A program made the position numbers and the translations under genes. This document shows, in pieces, positions 18,448 through 26,987 of a stretch of 64,000 bases of DNA. The DNA comes from a bacterium. GTDB lineage: Bacteria; Bacillota; Bacilli; Lactobacillales; Streptococcaceae. Position 1 is the first letter of the stretch; every line of letters begins with the position of its first letter. The DNA lies in the NCBI GenBank assembly GCA_905221505.1, contig CAJNDL010000001.1, forward strand, positions 124,001-188,000, in the 5' to 3' direction. The notes beneath the pieces were generated by a model. It did no database searches and was not told where the DNA came from. It saw nothing but the letters and a program-made list of their open reading frames with translations.

Positions 18448-18858
18448 ATGTACTTTAGATTGGAAAATAAGGAATCCCATAAATCACAAGAAATAGGGAA
18501 TCTGATTCGTTTTTATAACCGTTCAAAAAGAGAAGAGGCTGAAAGTGAGCCACTGAATCTTTATGTCGAAGATGAAAAGGGCAATCTTCTGGCTGGCTTG
18601 GTAGCTGAGACTTTTGGAAATTGGCTAGAAATCGAGTATTTGTTTGTAAAAGAGGAACTGCGAGGGCAAGGAATCGGTTCAAAACTATTGCAGCAGGCAG
18701 AAAGCGAAGCTAAGAATCGAAACTGTCGTTTTGCTTTTGTCAATACTTACCAGTTTCAAGCGCCAGATTTTTATCTAAGCCATGGCTACAAGGAAGTTTT
18801 TACCTTGCAAGACTATCCCTATACAGGAAAAAGATTTTATTACCAAAAAGATTTGTAA
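18448..18858 (+). CDS. GNAT-family N-acetyltransferase
   Basis: Acetyltransferase of 136 residues and unknown substrate. The core reads WLEIEYLFVKEELRGQGIG with the acetyl-CoA loop RGQGIGSK, then FVNTYQFQAPDFYLSHGYKE, a pattern common in small streptococcal GNATs. It has a consensus promoter and an AGGAGG site six bases before the ATG, so it is probably well expressed. Just downstream lies a decayed HAD hydrolase. Confidence 0.87.
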   Translation: MYFRLENKESHKSQEIGNLIRFYNRSKREEAESEPLNLYVEDEKGNLLAGLVAETFGNWLEIEYLFVKEELRGQGIGSKLLQQAESEAKNRNCRFAFVNTYQFQAPDFYLSHGYKEVFTLQDYPYTGKRFYYQKDL

Positions 18859-18890
18859 GGAGAATATGAAAGCATAGAGCAAAGAGGGAT

Positions 18891-19088
18891 TTTTCACATT
18901 ACTATGAAGGTGGATTGATAGGTATAAGATTGACCGTTTAAGGAGATTCTAGACAAATACCAGTTAAATCCTACAAATTCTGTCTTTCTAGATGATATTG
19001 AAGACAATGCAATCGCACATTGGGAATCAAGGTCTATCAGATTAAGAAAAGAAGCGAAGTTGTCGAAATTTTGAAATTATATATTTAA
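18891..19088 (+). pseudogene. Remnant of a HAD-superfamily hydrolase
   Basis: No intact frame exists here, but three consecutive pieces in shifting frames recreate the C-terminal half of a HAD hydrolase. HYYEGGLIGIR comes from 18897 on. PFKEILDKYQLNPTNSVFLD and then DIEDNAIA follow from 18934 to about 19017. LGIKVYQIKKRSEVVEILK follows from 19020, with a stop at 19086-19088. The middle part contains the HAD motif SVFLDD. The N-terminal half with the nucleophile aspartate is missing. The stretch between the GNAT gene and the next promoter holds nothing else coding. Confidence 0.75.
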
Positions 19089-19092
19089 ACTA

Positions 19093-19127
19093 AAAACTCT
19101 CTATCTTTTTGTGGTAGAGAGTTTTTT
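19093..19127 (+). terminator. Terminator after the HAD remnant
   Basis: AAAACTCTCTA (19093-19103) pairs with TAGAGAGTTTT (19115-19125) and ends in T residues. It is probably the original terminator of the decayed gene. Confidence 0.85.
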
Positions 19128-19160
19128 GTTAATAAAATTTTACAAAATGACATTTATACA

Positions 19161-19188
19161 TTGCATTAAGTTAGATATATGATATAAT
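19161..19188 (+). promoter_or_regulatory. Promoter of the XRE regulator gene
   Basis: TTGCAT (19161-19166), 16 bases, TATAAT (19183-19188) with an extended TGA before the -10. Confidence 0.75.
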
Positions 19189-19235
19189 GTTGTTAAAAAG
19201 AGGCGCAACTTTTTAAAATTATAAGGAGGACGCAG

Positions 19236-19445
19236 GTGGCTAAAAATTTAAAATTAAAATTAGCTCGTGTAGGGCTTGATTTAACACAAGGTCAACTGGC
19301 AGAGGCTGTTGGGGTGACGCGCCAGACTATTGGTTTGATAGAGGCGGGCAAATACAATCCCAGTCTCTCGCTCTGCCAGTCCATTTGCAGATGTTTAGGG
19401 AAAACCCTAGACCAATTATTTTGGGAGGAAGAAGATGAAAAATAG
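19236..19445 (+). CDS. Small XRE-family helix-turn-helix regulator
   Basis: DNA-binding protein of 69 residues, essentially one Cro/CI-type HTH domain: LKLARVGLDLTQGQLAEAVG, then VTRQTIGLIEAGKYNPSLSL. It starts with GTG at 19236 after AAGGAGG, and the frame shows no ATG alternative nearby. Its last eleven bases overlap the next gene, a membrane protein, so the two are translationally coupled. Such minimal HTH proteins often repress their own operon. No operator was identified. Confidence 0.88.
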   Translation: MAKNLKLKLARVGLDLTQGQLAEAVGVTRQTIGLIEAGKYNPSLSLCQSICRCLGKTLDQLFWEEEDEK

Positions 19446-19923
19446 ATTTTTTTATTATCAATTACTAGACGAAAGAGAAGAACAACTGATGAATAAAGCG
19501 GGCTCTGAAAGTTTCTATATCTGCATCGCTTTGTCGCTCCTATCTTATATCATTTCAGTATTAGCACCAAGCCTTTTTAATTCTAATATGCTGCTCATCG
19601 TTATCATCATAGGGACATTTTACTTTTTTAACCGTGCTCGAAATCTCGGAGTGACCTATTATAGCCGATTTCATTTTACGATTTTGGGATGCTTACTAGT
19701 GACTCTTGCAATTACAGCCATCTTGATGCTCCAGAATTACCAGTTCAATATTGAGATTTATCAGCATAATCCTTTGAATTTTAAATATCTGTCTGCTTGG
19801 ATCCTTACTTATCTTCTTTATCTTCCATGGGTTTTTATTGGAAACCTAACTTTAAGAAATTTTGGCGAATGGGCCCAGAAAAAGTTTGAGCAAGATATGG
19901 ATGAACTGGAGAGTGGAGAATAG
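19435..19923 (+). CDS. Four-segment membrane protein coupled to the XRE regulator
   Basis: Protein of 162 residues without a recognised function. After a charged start (LLDEREEQLMNKAGSESFY) come about four hydrophobic segments near residues 27-48, 50-64, 81-100 and 118-140, and the tail is acidic (KKFEQDMDELESGE). Small XRE regulators of this kind are often paired with such membrane proteins in Firmicutes, so a joint stress or peptide response is possible, though that is inferred only from organisation. Confidence 0.8.
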   Translation: MKNRFFYYQLLDEREEQLMNKAGSESFYICIALSLLSYIISVLAPSLFNSNMLLIVIIIGTFYFFNRARNLGVTYYSRFHFTILGCLLVTLAITAILMLQNYQFNIEIYQHNPLNFKYLSAWILTYLLYLPWVFIGNLTLRNFGEWAQKKFEQDMDELESGE

Positions 19924-19955
19924 CTTGTTACTCTTTTCTCAATCCAGCTAAAATG

Positions 19956-20016
19956 TGATATAATAGTACTAATTTATTGGAATACATGAAAGTTCTTGAA
20001 AATTTTCATGTATTTC
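19956..20016 (+). promoter_or_regulatory. pncB promoter and leader hairpin
   Basis: Extended -10 TGATATAAT at 19956-19964. Immediately downstream, AATACATGAAA (19981-19991) is complementary to TTTCATGTATT (20005-20015), making an 11-base hairpin within the short leader before pncB. It lacks a long T run, so it may affect translation or RNA stability rather than terminate. Confidence 0.55.
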
Positions 20017-20038
20017 TAGCTAAGGAAGTAGGAAAAGT

Positions 20039-21499
20039 ATGTATCCAGATGATAGTTTGACATTGCACACGGACTTGTACCAGATTAACATGATGCAGGT
20101 TTACTTTGACCAAGGGATTCACAATAAGAAGGCGGTTTTTGAGGTATATTTCCGCCAACAGCCTTTTAAGAACGGCTATGCGGTTTTTGCTGGTTTGGAA
20201 AGAATTGTGAATTATCTTGAAGATTTGCGTTTTTCAGATAGTGATATTGCCTATTTGGAGTCGCTGGGCTATCATGGGGCATTCTTGGACTACCTCCGCA
20301 ATTTCAAGTTGGAGTTGACCGTTCGTTCTGCCCAAGAAGGGGACTTGGTTTTTGCTAATGAACCGATTGTGCAAGTTGAAGGCCCTCTAGCCCAATGCCA
20401 GTTGGTCGAAACGGCTCTTTTGAACATCGTCAACTACCAGACCTTGGTGGCGACTAAGGCAGCTCGTATTCGTTCAGTCATTGAAGATGAGCCCTTGATG
20501 GAGTTTGGAACACGTCGTGCGCAAGAAATGGATGCGGCTATCTGGGGAACACGCGCAGCGGTGATTGGTGGTGCCAATGGAACCAGCAACGTGCGTGCTG
20601 GTAAACTATTTGACATTCCTGTCTTGGGTACTCATGCTCATGCCTTAGTACAGGTTTATGGCAACGATTACGAAGCCTTCAAGGCCTATGCTGCGACCCA
20701 CAAAAATTGCGTTTTTCTTGTGGATACCTATGATACCCTTCGTATCGGGGTGCCAGCTGCTATTCAGGTGGCGCGTGAGCTGGGCGACCAGATTAACTTT
20801 ATGGGTGTGCGGATTGACTCTGGGGATATTGCCTATATTTCCAAGAAAGTCCGTCAGCAACTGGACGAGGCCGGATTTACAGAGGCTAAGATTTATGCTT
20901 CTAATGATTTGGATGAAAATACCATCCTCAATCTCAAGATGCAAAAGGCTAAGATTGATGTCTGGGGTGTGGGAACTAAGCTGATTACAGCCTATGATCA
21001 GCCAGCTCTTGGGGCAGTTTATAAGATTGTGGCCATCGAAGATGAAAATGGTAACATGCGCAATACCATCAAGCTGTCTAATAATGCGGAAAAAGTGTCG
21101 ACGCCAGGTAAGAAGCAGGTGTGGCGCATTACCAGTCGTGAAAAAGGCAAGTCAGAAGGCGATTATATCACTTATGACGGTGTGGATGTGAGCGACATGA
21201 CTGAAATCAAGATGTTCCATCCGACCTATACTTACATCAAGAAGACTGTTCGTAATTTTGATGCTGTTCCTCTCTTGGTGGATATCTTCAAGGACGGAAA
21301 ACTGATTTACAAGTTGCCTAGCTTAACTGAGATTCAGGCTTATGCCCGTAAGGAATTTGACAAGCTTTGGGATGAGTACAAGCGCGTGCTCAATCCGCAA
21401 CATTATCCAGTGGATTTGGCGCGTGATGTATGGCAAGACAAGATGGACTTGATTGATAAGATGCGCAAGGAAGCCCTTGGTGAAGGAGAAGAAGAATGA
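20039..21499 (+). CDS. pncB: Nicotinate phosphoribosyltransferase PncB
   Basis: Cytoplasmic NAD-salvage enzyme joining nicotinate and PRPP to nicotinate mononucleotide. The 486-residue protein begins [19 protein letters not shown] and carries the family segments [42 protein letters not shown] and the [11 protein letters not shown] phosphate-binding region, with IYASNDLDE further on. The length fits the Gram-positive type. Its stop overlaps the start of nadE (ATGA), so the two NAD genes are coupled. Confidence 0.97.
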   Translation: MYPDDSLTLHTDLYQINMMQVYFDQGIHNKKAVFEVYFRQQPFKNGYAVFAGLERIVNYLEDLRFSDSDIAYLESLGYHGAFLDYLRNFKLELTVRSAQEGDLVFANEPIVQVEGPLAQCQLVETALLNIVNYQTLVATKAARIRSVIEDEPLMEFGTRRAQEMDAAIWGTRAAVIGGANGTSNVRAGKLFDIPVLGTHAHALVQVYGNDYEAFKAYAATHKNCVFLVDTYDTLRIGVPAAIQVARELGDQINFMGVRIDSGDIAYISKKVRQQLDEAGFTEAKIYASNDLDENTILNLKMQKAKIDVWGVGTKLITAYDQPALGAVYKIVAIEDENGNMRNTIKLSNNAEKVSTPGKKQVWRITSREKGKSEGDYITYDGVDVSDMTEIKMFHPTYTYIKKTVRNFDAVPLLVDIFKDGKLIYKLPSLTEIQAYARKEFDKLWDEYKRVLNPQHYPVDLARDVWQDKMDLIDKMRKEALGEGEEE

Positions 21500-22320
21500 G
21501 TTTGCAAGAAACGATTATCCAAGAACTGGGCGTGAAACCAGTGATTGATGCCCAAGAAGAAATCCGTCGTTCTATTGATTTCTTAAAGAGATACCTGAAA
21601 AAACATCCCTTCCTAAAAACCTTTGTACTAGGGATTTCTGGGGGACAAGACTCAACCTTAGCAGGTCGCTTGGCCCAATTAGCTATGGAAGAACTGCGCG
21701 CAGAAACGGGCGATGATAACTACAAATTTATCGCTGTCCGCCTGCCATACGGAGTGCAAGCTGATGAAGCAGATGCTCAAAAAGCCCTAGCCTTTATCCA
21801 GCCAGATGTCAGCTTAGTGGTTAATATCAAGGAATCTGCTGACGCCATGACAGCTGCAGTTGAAGCGACAGGAAGCCCTGTTTCAGACTTTAACAAGGGA
21901 AATATCAAGGCTCGTTGCCGTATGATTGCTCAGTATGCCCTGGCTGGTGCCCATAGTGGAGCGGTCATTGGAACAGACCATGCTGCGGAAAATATCACAG
22001 GTTTCTTTACCAAGTTTGGTGACGGAGGTGCAGATATTTTACCCCTTTTCCGTCTCAATAAACGTCAAGGAAAACAACTCTTGCGGGAACTAGGTGCAGA
22101 CCCAGCCCTTTATGAAAAAATCCCAACAGCAGACCTAGAAGAAGACAAACCAGGCCTAGCTGACGAAGTCGCACTTGGAGTCACCTATGCAGAGATTGAT
22201 GACTACCTGGAAGGCAAAACAATCAGCCCAGAAGCTCAAGCGACCATTGAAAACTGGTGGCACAAAGGCCAACACAAACGCCACCTACCAATCACCGTAT
22301 TTGATGACTTTTGGGAGTGA
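21496..22320 (+). CDS. nadE: Ammonia-dependent NAD synthetase NadE
   Basis: Catalyses the last step of NAD synthesis, amidating nicotinate adenine dinucleotide with ammonia. The 274-residue length is that of the ammonia-dependent form without a glutaminase domain. Visible motifs include the PP-loop [37 protein letters not shown] and [20 protein letters not shown]. It is translationally coupled to pncB, so the pair supplies NAD from nicotinate. Confidence 0.97.
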   Translation: MSLQETIIQELGVKPVIDAQEEIRRSIDFLKRYLKKHPFLKTFVLGISGGQDSTLAGRLAQLAMEELRAETGDDNYKFIAVRLPYGVQADEADAQKALAFIQPDVSLVVNIKESADAMTAAVEATGSPVSDFNKGNIKARCRMIAQYALAGAHSGAVIGTDHAAENITGFFTKFGDGGADILPLFRLNKRQGKQLLRELGADPALYEKIPTADLEEDKPGLADEVALGVTYAEIDDYLEGKTISPEAQATIENWWHKGQHKRHLPITVFDDFWE

Positions 22321-22340
22321 AAACCTCCAGTGGAGGTTTT
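22320..22340 (+). terminator. Terminator after nadE
   Basis: Perfect 9-base stem AAAACCTCC (22320-22328) / GGAGGTTTT (22332-22340) with a three-base loop, touching the nadE stop codon. Confidence 0.75.
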
Positions 22341-22347
22341 CAGCCCG

Positions 22348-22627
22348 AGTCTAGAAATAAGAAAACGAGGAACCTCCAGTGTAGGTTTTTAGCCTCTCAC
22401 CTTGAAATAAAAAAGTGAGAGAAGATTCGGTAACTCGAAGAGTTCGATTTCGTCGTCTCACCCCCGCAATGATGACTAGGTTTGAAAAAGCTTGGTAAAG
22501 CGCATTTCAAACCAGACAGCGACTGCGTAAAGAAATTAGATGAAAAACTAGTTTCTAGCTGTTGCTGAGTTAGCTTTTTACCCCAAGTCTAAAAATAGGA
22601 AAACGAGGAGGTCCTGTGGACCTTTTT
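22348..22627. other. Gene-free structured segment with two diverged repeat copies
   Basis: No protein-coding frame was seen. A unit beginning AGTCTAGAAATAAGAAAACG (from 22348) reappears from 22587 as AGTCTAAAAATAGGAAAACG, and each copy is followed by a short hairpin and TTTTTAGC. Between them lie nested complementarities: CTCTCAC (22394-22400) with GTGAGAG (22415-22421), which competes with GTGAGA/TCTCAC (22456-22461); AACTC/GAGTT within that; GGTTTGAAA (22479-22487) with TTTCAAACC (22505-22513); and GAAATTAG (22532-22539) with CTAGTTTC (22548-22555). It could be a structured RNA, a decayed mobile repeat, or both. The name is not known to me. Confidence 0.6.
22609..22627 (+). terminator. Terminator-like hairpin ending the structured segment
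   Basis: AGGTCC (22609-22614) / GGACCT (22618-22623), three-base loop, then T residues to 22627. Confidence 0.6.
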
Positions 22628-22712
22628 AGCTTATTATCTTGAGATTCGAAATCAAAACAAGTTTCAATGGCGATTGAACAGAGAATCATCTATTAGAAAG
22701 CGAGGTAGCACC

Positions 22713-23264
22713 ATGAAATCTATTGGTACGCAAATGTTACAGACAGACCGTTTGATCTTGAGAAGATTTGTGGAGAGTGATGCGGAAGCTATGTTTCAAA
22801 ATTGGGCTTCGTCTGATGAGAATCTGACCTATGTTACTTGGAATCCACATCCTAATGTTGAGGTCACTCGAAACTCGATTCGAAATTGGGTTGCTTCTTA
22901 TGTCAATCTCAACTATTACAAATGGGCTATTTGTCTCAAAGAAAACCCAGAGCAAGTGATTGGAGATATCAGTATCGTTAAGATAGATGAGAATGATTCA
23001 AGTTGTGAAATTGGATATATTTTAGGAAAAAACTATTGGGGTCGTGGTATGATGACGGAGGCCTTGAAAGCTGTCTTAGACTTTTGTTTTACTCAAGCAG
23101 GCTTTCAAAAGGTCAGAGCTCGTTACGCCAGTCTCAACCCAGCTTCAGGTCGTGTCATGGAGAAGGCTGGAATGTCTTGTCTAAAAACCGTTACCAATGG
23201 TGTGGAGAGAAAAGACTACGTTGCGGACCTTATTTATTACCAGATAAGTAAGGAGGACAGATAA
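22713..23264 (+). CDS. RimJ/RimL-type GNAT acetyltransferase
   Basis: Acetyltransferase of 183 residues in the GNAT branch that includes ribosomal-protein N-acetylases. It has the typical start LQTDRLILRRFVESDAEAMF, the strand-loop CEIGYILGKNYWGRGMMTEA for acetyl-CoA binding, and RYASLNPASGRVMEKAGM. I start at the ATG at 22713, preceded by GAGGT at 22702-22706. An in-frame TTG at 22674 would add a poorly conserved extension and lacks a binding site. Substrate unknown. Confidence 0.88.
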   Translation: MKSIGTQMLQTDRLILRRFVESDAEAMFQNWASSDENLTYVTWNPHPNVEVTRNSIRNWVASYVNLNYYKWAICLKENPEQVIGDISIVKIDENDSSCEIGYILGKNYWGRGMMTEALKAVLDFCFTQAGFQKVRARYASLNPASGRVMEKAGMSCLKTVTNGVERKDYVADLIYYQISKEDR

Positions 23265-23382
23265 GCTTAACATTTATCGATTATTCGCTGTTCTTATTTT
23301 TTGATTTACTATTTCATTTATCCTTTCTTTTCCGAATAAATAAGTAGTAGCAGAGAATCTAGTAAACCTAGATTTAAAAATG

Positions 23383-23391
23383 TGCTATAAT
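23383..23391 (+). promoter_or_regulatory. Extended -10 promoter of the Rpn-like gene
   Basis: TGCTATAAT at 23383-23391; AGGAG follows and the ATG is at 23407. No good -35 box. An in-frame ATG at 23380 lies inside this promoter and is therefore not the start. Confidence 0.65.
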
Positions 23392-23406
23392 GAAAGGAGA
23401 GGAAGT

Positions 23407-24285
23407 ATGACTGTACGTCATCCGGGCATCAGCCCGACCAATGATTTAGTTGCTAAGAAGATTTTTAGCAATCCGGAAATCACTTGTCAATTTATTCGCG
23501 ATATGCTGGACTTACCAGCCAAAAATGTGACCATTTTGGAGGGAAGCAATATACACGTCTTACCTTCCATGCCTTACTCGGCCCAGGATTTCTATACCAG
23601 TATAGATGTCTTGGCGGAGTTAGACAACGGTACGCAAGTTATTATTGAAATTCAAGTTCATCATCAGAATTTTTTCATCAATCGCCTGTGGGCTTACCTA
23701 TGCAGTCAGGTCAATCAAAATCTAGAAAAAATTCGTCAGCAAGAAGGCAATACTCACCAGAGCTATAAACACATTGCACCAGTATACGCTATCGCAATTG
23801 TCGATAGTAATTATTTCCAAGATGATTTAGCCTTTCATAGCTTTAGCATGCGAGAGGACACGACAGGTGAGGTCTTAACTATCACAAATAATGGACAAGA
23901 AAATCATCTGGTCAAGATGGTATTCTTAGAACTAAAAAAATACAGAGAAACCAGCAAAGATAGTATTCGCAAACCATGGTTAGAGTTTTTTGGGAATAAA
24001 CCCTTTACCCAGCAACCGGAGCGAGCCATCAGTCAAGCAGATCAACTGCTGGACTATAAAAGCTGGTCCGAGGAGGACAGGAAAATGTTTAGTCAACTAC
24101 GTATGCGCGAAGAACAAGCCTTGTTAGCACAGGACTATGCCTTGGAAACTGCTAGGGAGGAAGGGAAATTTTTTGCCTTCCTAGATATGGTCCACCAAGG
24201 TCTTCTGACTTCTGAGGTTGCCAGCCAGCAGTTAGGCATGACTGTCTCTGAGTTTGAAGAACTATTGAAAGAGCATCGCAAATAA
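23407..24285 (+). CDS. Rpn/transposase-31-like PD-(D/E)XK nuclease family protein
   Basis: Protein of 292 residues in the group annotated as Rpn recombination-promoting nuclease or PD-(D/E)XK nuclease family transposase. The opening SPTNDLVAKKIFSNPEI is the usual start of this family. The nuclease core is visible as YTSIDVLAELDNGTQVIIEIQV, that is D followed by an E-x-Q pair. The C-terminal part is helical with repeats of acidic and lysine residues. These proteins are frequently multi-copy and variable in number. A fragment of a second copy lies immediately downstream. True function (DNA recombination, defence or self-mobility) is not settled for this group. Confidence 0.85.
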   Translation: MTVRHPGISPTNDLVAKKIFSNPEITCQFIRDMLDLPAKNVTILEGSNIHVLPSMPYSAQDFYTSIDVLAELDNGTQVIIEIQVHHQNFFINRLWAYLCSQVNQNLEKIRQQEGNTHQSYKHIAPVYAIAIVDSNYFQDDLAFHSFSMREDTTGEVLTITNNGQENHLVKMVFLELKKYRETSKDSIRKPWLEFFGNKPFTQQPERAISQADQLLDYKSWSEEDRKMFSQLRMREEQALLAQDYALETAREEGKFFAFLDMVHQGLLTSEVASQQLGMTVSEFEELLKEHRK

Positions 24286-24351
24286 GAACTAAAAAAATAT
24301 AGAGAAACCAGCAAAGACGAGGTTCGCAAACCGTGGTTGGAGTTTTTGTAA
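24286..24351 (+). pseudogene. Fragment of a second Rpn-like gene
   Basis: Directly after the stop codon and in the same frame, 22 codons read ELKKYRETSKDEVRKPWLEF and end in a stop. They repeat, with a few substitutions, an internal segment of the preceding gene (from about 23928, ELKKYRETSKDSIRKPWLEF). This is the scar of a second copy after deletion or unequal recombination. Confidence 0.8.
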
Positions 24352-24366
24352 ATCAATAAATCAATG

Positions 24367-24403
24367 ACAGATTTTTCCGCTATAGATGGAAGAATCTGTT
24401 TTT
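24367..24403 (+). terminator. Terminator downstream of the Rpn fragment
   Basis: ACAGATT-T-TTCC (24367-24378) pairs with GGAA-G-AATCTGT (ending 24399), then a T run. Confidence 0.8.
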
Positions 24404-24423
24404 AGTTTACTAGATGTTAGCCT

Positions 24424-24448
24424 AAAAGGTAAGATAGCTTATCTTTTT
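24424..24448 (+). terminator. Second terminator before ccdA
   Basis: AAAAGGTAAG (24424-24433) pairs with CTTATCTTTT (24438-24447), one G-U pair, four-base loop, T run. The remaining bases to ccdA hold a TATAAT at 24540-24545 without a good -35 box, and nothing else recognised. Confidence 0.75.
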
Positions 24449-24577
24449 ACTCATGCTTTTTTGATTTATTTGAAGTATAACCTGATTAAATTCCTATTTT
24501 TCCCTATCATTGTCCCTGTTTTTTCTGGAGTTTTGGGGCTATAATAGTCCTATCAAATTAAAGAATGGAGGAAGGCA

Positions 24578-25288
24578 ATGGATAATATAATCTTTTTTAT
24601 CAGTGTTTTTCTTGCTGGAATTCTTTCCTTCTTTTCTCCTTGTATCTTACCCTTGTTACCGGTCTATGCAGGGGTCTTGTTGGATGATAAAGATGGTGCT
24701 CAGGCTTCTAGTGGCAAATTTTCAATCTCAGTTGTTAGCTTATTGCGAACTCTGGCCTTTATAGCAGGGATTTCCTTTATCTTTATCCTACTGGGTTATG
24801 GAGCTGGTTTTTTAGGAGATTTGCTGTACGCCACTTGGTTTCAGTATGTGACAGGTGCCGTTATCATTCTCTTGGGCTTGCATCAGATGGAAGTCTTACA
24901 TTTGAAGGGACTCTACAAGGAAAGAAGGCTACAATTAAAGAGACAGGGGCAAAAGGGTAAGGGCTATAGTCAGGCATTTTTACTAGGGTTGACCTTTAGC
25001 TTTGCTTGGACGCCTTGTGTGGGGGCGGTTCTGGGCTCTGTTTTAGCCTTGGCGGCTTCAGGTGGCTCAGGAGCTTGGCAGGGAGCGGGTCTCATGTTGG
25101 TGTACACGTTGGGTTTGGCGCTACCATTCTTGCTTCTAGCTCTGGCCTCTAGTTATGTTTTGAAACATTTCCGAAAACTCCATCCTTATCTAGGAAACCT
25201 CAAAAAAGTAGGTGGTTTCCTCATTATCGTGATGGGAATCTTGGTGCTTTTGGGAAATGCTTCCATTTTGACTACATTGTTTGAATAG
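24578..25288 (+). CDS. ccdA: CcdA-type thiol-disulfide transmembrane carrier
   Basis: Membrane protein of 236 residues with about six hydrophobic segments that passes electrons from cytoplasmic thioredoxin to extracytoplasmic redox proteins. The two family cysteines are present in the motifs SFFSPCILPLLPVYAG (about C22) and FAWTPCVGAVLGS (about C147). GGAGG precedes the ATG. It heads an operon with a thioredoxin-like lipoprotein and MsrAB, which in pneumococci form a system that repairs oxidised surface methionines. Confidence 0.93.
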   Translation: MDNIIFFISVFLAGILSFFSPCILPLLPVYAGVLLDDKDGAQASSGKFSISVVSLLRTLAFIAGISFIFILLGYGAGFLGDLLYATWFQYVTGAVIILLGLHQMEVLHLKGLYKERRLQLKRQGQKGKGYSQAFLLGLTFSFAWTPCVGAVLGSVLALAASGGSGAWQGAGLMLVYTLGLALPFLLLALASSYVLKHFRKLHPYLGNLKKVGGFLIIVMGILVLLGNASILTTLFE

Positions 25289-25301
25289 AGAGGAAAAAGA
25301 A

Positions 25302-25865
25302 ATGAAAAAATGGCAAACATGTCTCCTTGGAGTAGGCTCAATCTGTTGCTTGGCAGCCTGTTCGGCTAAAAATATGTCAGACGAATCTACTATGAAGGAG
25401 CAAACAAAAACAGAACAAGTCAGTTCACAAACTGCTACTAAAGGTCAGGCAGTTGCTGATTTCGAACTGACAGGAGTAGATGGCAAGACCTACCGCTTGT
25501 CTGATTACAAGGGCAAGAAAGTCTATCTAAAATTCTGGGCTTCTTGGTGTTCCATCTGTCTAGCCAGTCTTCCAGATACCGATGAAATCGCTAAGGATGC
25601 TGGTGATGATTATGTGGTCTTGACAGTGGTCTCTCCTGGACACAAGGGGGAACAAGCTGAAGCGGAATTTAAGAATTGGTACAAGGGCTTGGATTATAAA
25701 AATTTCCCAGTTCTAATTGACCCATCAGGTAAACTTTTAGAAAGTTATGGCGTTCGTTCTTACCCAACTCAAGCCTTTATAGACAAGGAAGGCAAGCTGG
25801 TCAAAACGCAACCTGGTTTTATGGATAAGGATATGATTTTAAAAACATTGAAAGAAATGGGGTAG
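25302..25865 (+). CDS. Thioredoxin-like surface lipoprotein (Etrx type)
   Basis: Extracytoplasmic TlpA-like redoxin of 187 residues that would receive electrons from CcdA and reduce the methionine sulfoxide reductase next to it. It has a lipoprotein signal with lipobox LAAC (C20), a short linker rich in Thr/Gln, and the redox motif WASWCSICL (C83 and C86), followed by the cis-proline region YPTQAFIDKEG. I start at the ATG at 25302, after AGAGG; an earlier in-frame TTG overlaps ccdA. It matches the pneumococcal Etrx1 position between ccdA and msrAB. Confidence 0.92.
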   Translation: MKKWQTCLLGVGSICCLAACSAKNMSDESTMKEQTKTEQVSSQTATKGQAVADFELTGVDGKTYRLSDYKGKKVYLKFWASWCSICLASLPDTDEIAKDAGDDYVVLTVVSPGHKGEQAEAEFKNWYKGLDYKNFPVLIDPSGKLLESYGVRSYPTQAFIDKEGKLVKTQPGFMDKDMILKTLKEMG

Positions 25866-25874
25866 AGAAAGGTC

Positions 25875-26987
25875 ATGAATGATAAAGTAAAATTGTTTGT
25901 CTTGGCAGGAATCTTTTTCTTAGCCATAACCGGTTTCTATTTTCTATTGATGCGAAATGCAGGGCAGACAGATAGCTCGCAAATTGAGAAAGCGGCAGTT
26001 AGCCAAGGAGGAAAAACAGTGAAAAAAACAGAAGTGAGTAAAGATGCAGACTTGCACGAAATTTATATAGCTGGAGGATGTTTCTGGGGAGTTGAGGAAT
26101 ATTTCTCACGCGTTCCCGGTGTGACAGATGCCGTATCAGGCTATGCAAATGGTAGAGGGGAAACAACCAAGTACGAATTGATTAACCAAACAGGTCATGC
26201 GGAGACTGTTCATGTTACCTATGATGCCAAGCAAATTTCCCTCAAGGAAATCCTGCTTCATTACTTCCGCATTATCAATCCAACCAGCAAGAATAAACAA
26301 GGAAATGATGTGGGAACCCAGTACCGTACTGGTGTTTATTACACAGATGACAAGGATTTAGAGGTAATCAACCAAGTCTTTGATGAGGTGGCTAAGAAAT
26401 ACGATCAACCTCTAGCAGTTGAAAAGGAAGCCTTGAAGAATTTTGTGGTGGCAGAGGATTACCACCAAGACTATCTCAAGAAAAACCCAAATGGCTACTG
26501 TCATATCAATGTTAATCAGGCGGCCTATCCTGTCATTGATGCCAGCAAATATCCAAAACCAAGTGATGATGAATTGAAAAAGACCTTGTCACCTGAAGAG
26601 TATGCAGTTACCCAGAAAAATCAAACAGAACGAGCTTTTTCAAACCGCTACTGGGATAAATTTGAATCTGGTATCTATGTGGATGTAGTAACTGGCGAAC
26701 CCCTCTTTTCATCAAAGGACAAGTTTGAGTCTGGTTGTGGCTGGCCTAGTTTCACCCAACCTATCAGCCCCGATGTTGCTACCTACAAGGAAGATAAGTC
26801 TTACAATATGACGCGCATGGAAGTGAGAAGCCGAGTTGGAGACTCTCACCTTGGCCATGTCTTTACGGACGGCCCTCAGGACAAGGGTGGCTTGCGCTAC
26901 TGTATCAATAGTCTCTCTATCCGCTTTATTCCCAAAGACCAAATGGAAGAAAAAGGCTACGCTTATTTACTAGATTATGTTGATTAA
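25875..26987 (+). CDS. msrAB: Membrane-anchored methionine sulfoxide reductase MsrAB
   Basis: Fused MsrA-MsrB enzyme of 370 residues that reduces both methionine-sulfoxide stereoisomers in surface proteins. An N-terminal hydrophobic anchor (about residues 6-25) places it outside the membrane. The MsrA domain has [11 protein letters not shown] (catalytic C69), and the MsrB domain has SGCGWPSF, the GDSHLGHVF segment and [11 protein letters not shown] (catalytic C343). It is the third gene of the ccdA operon, nine bases after the thioredoxin gene. Its stop codon adjoins a BOX element. Confidence 0.95.
   Translation: MNDKVKLFVLAGIFFLAITGFYFLLMRNAGQTDSSQIEKAAVSQGGKTVKKTEVSKDADLHEIYIAGGCFWGVEEYFSRVPGVTDAVSGYANGRGETTKYELINQTGHAETVHVTYDAKQISLKEILLHYFRIINPTSKNKQGNDVGTQYRTGVYYTDDKDLEVINQVFDEVAKKYDQPLAVEKEALKNFVVAEDYHQDYLKKNPNGYCHINVNQAAYPVIDASKYPKPSDDELKKTLSPEEYAVTQKNQTERAFSNRYWDKFESGIYVDVVTGEPLFSSKDKFESGCGWPSFTQPISPDVATYKEDKSYNMTRMEVRSRVGDSHLGHVFTDGPQDKGGLRYCINSLSIRFIPKDQMEEKGYAYLLDYVD

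Noticed and set aside
22320-22640. CRISPR array in the repeated segment after nadE
   Set aside because: Only two imperfect copies, unequal spacing and no cas genes.
23331-23345. TCCGAATA resembling the competence cin-box (TACGAATA) upstream of the Rpn-like gene
   Set aside because: One core mismatch, spacing to the start is poor, and an extended -10 sigma-A promoter explains the gene.
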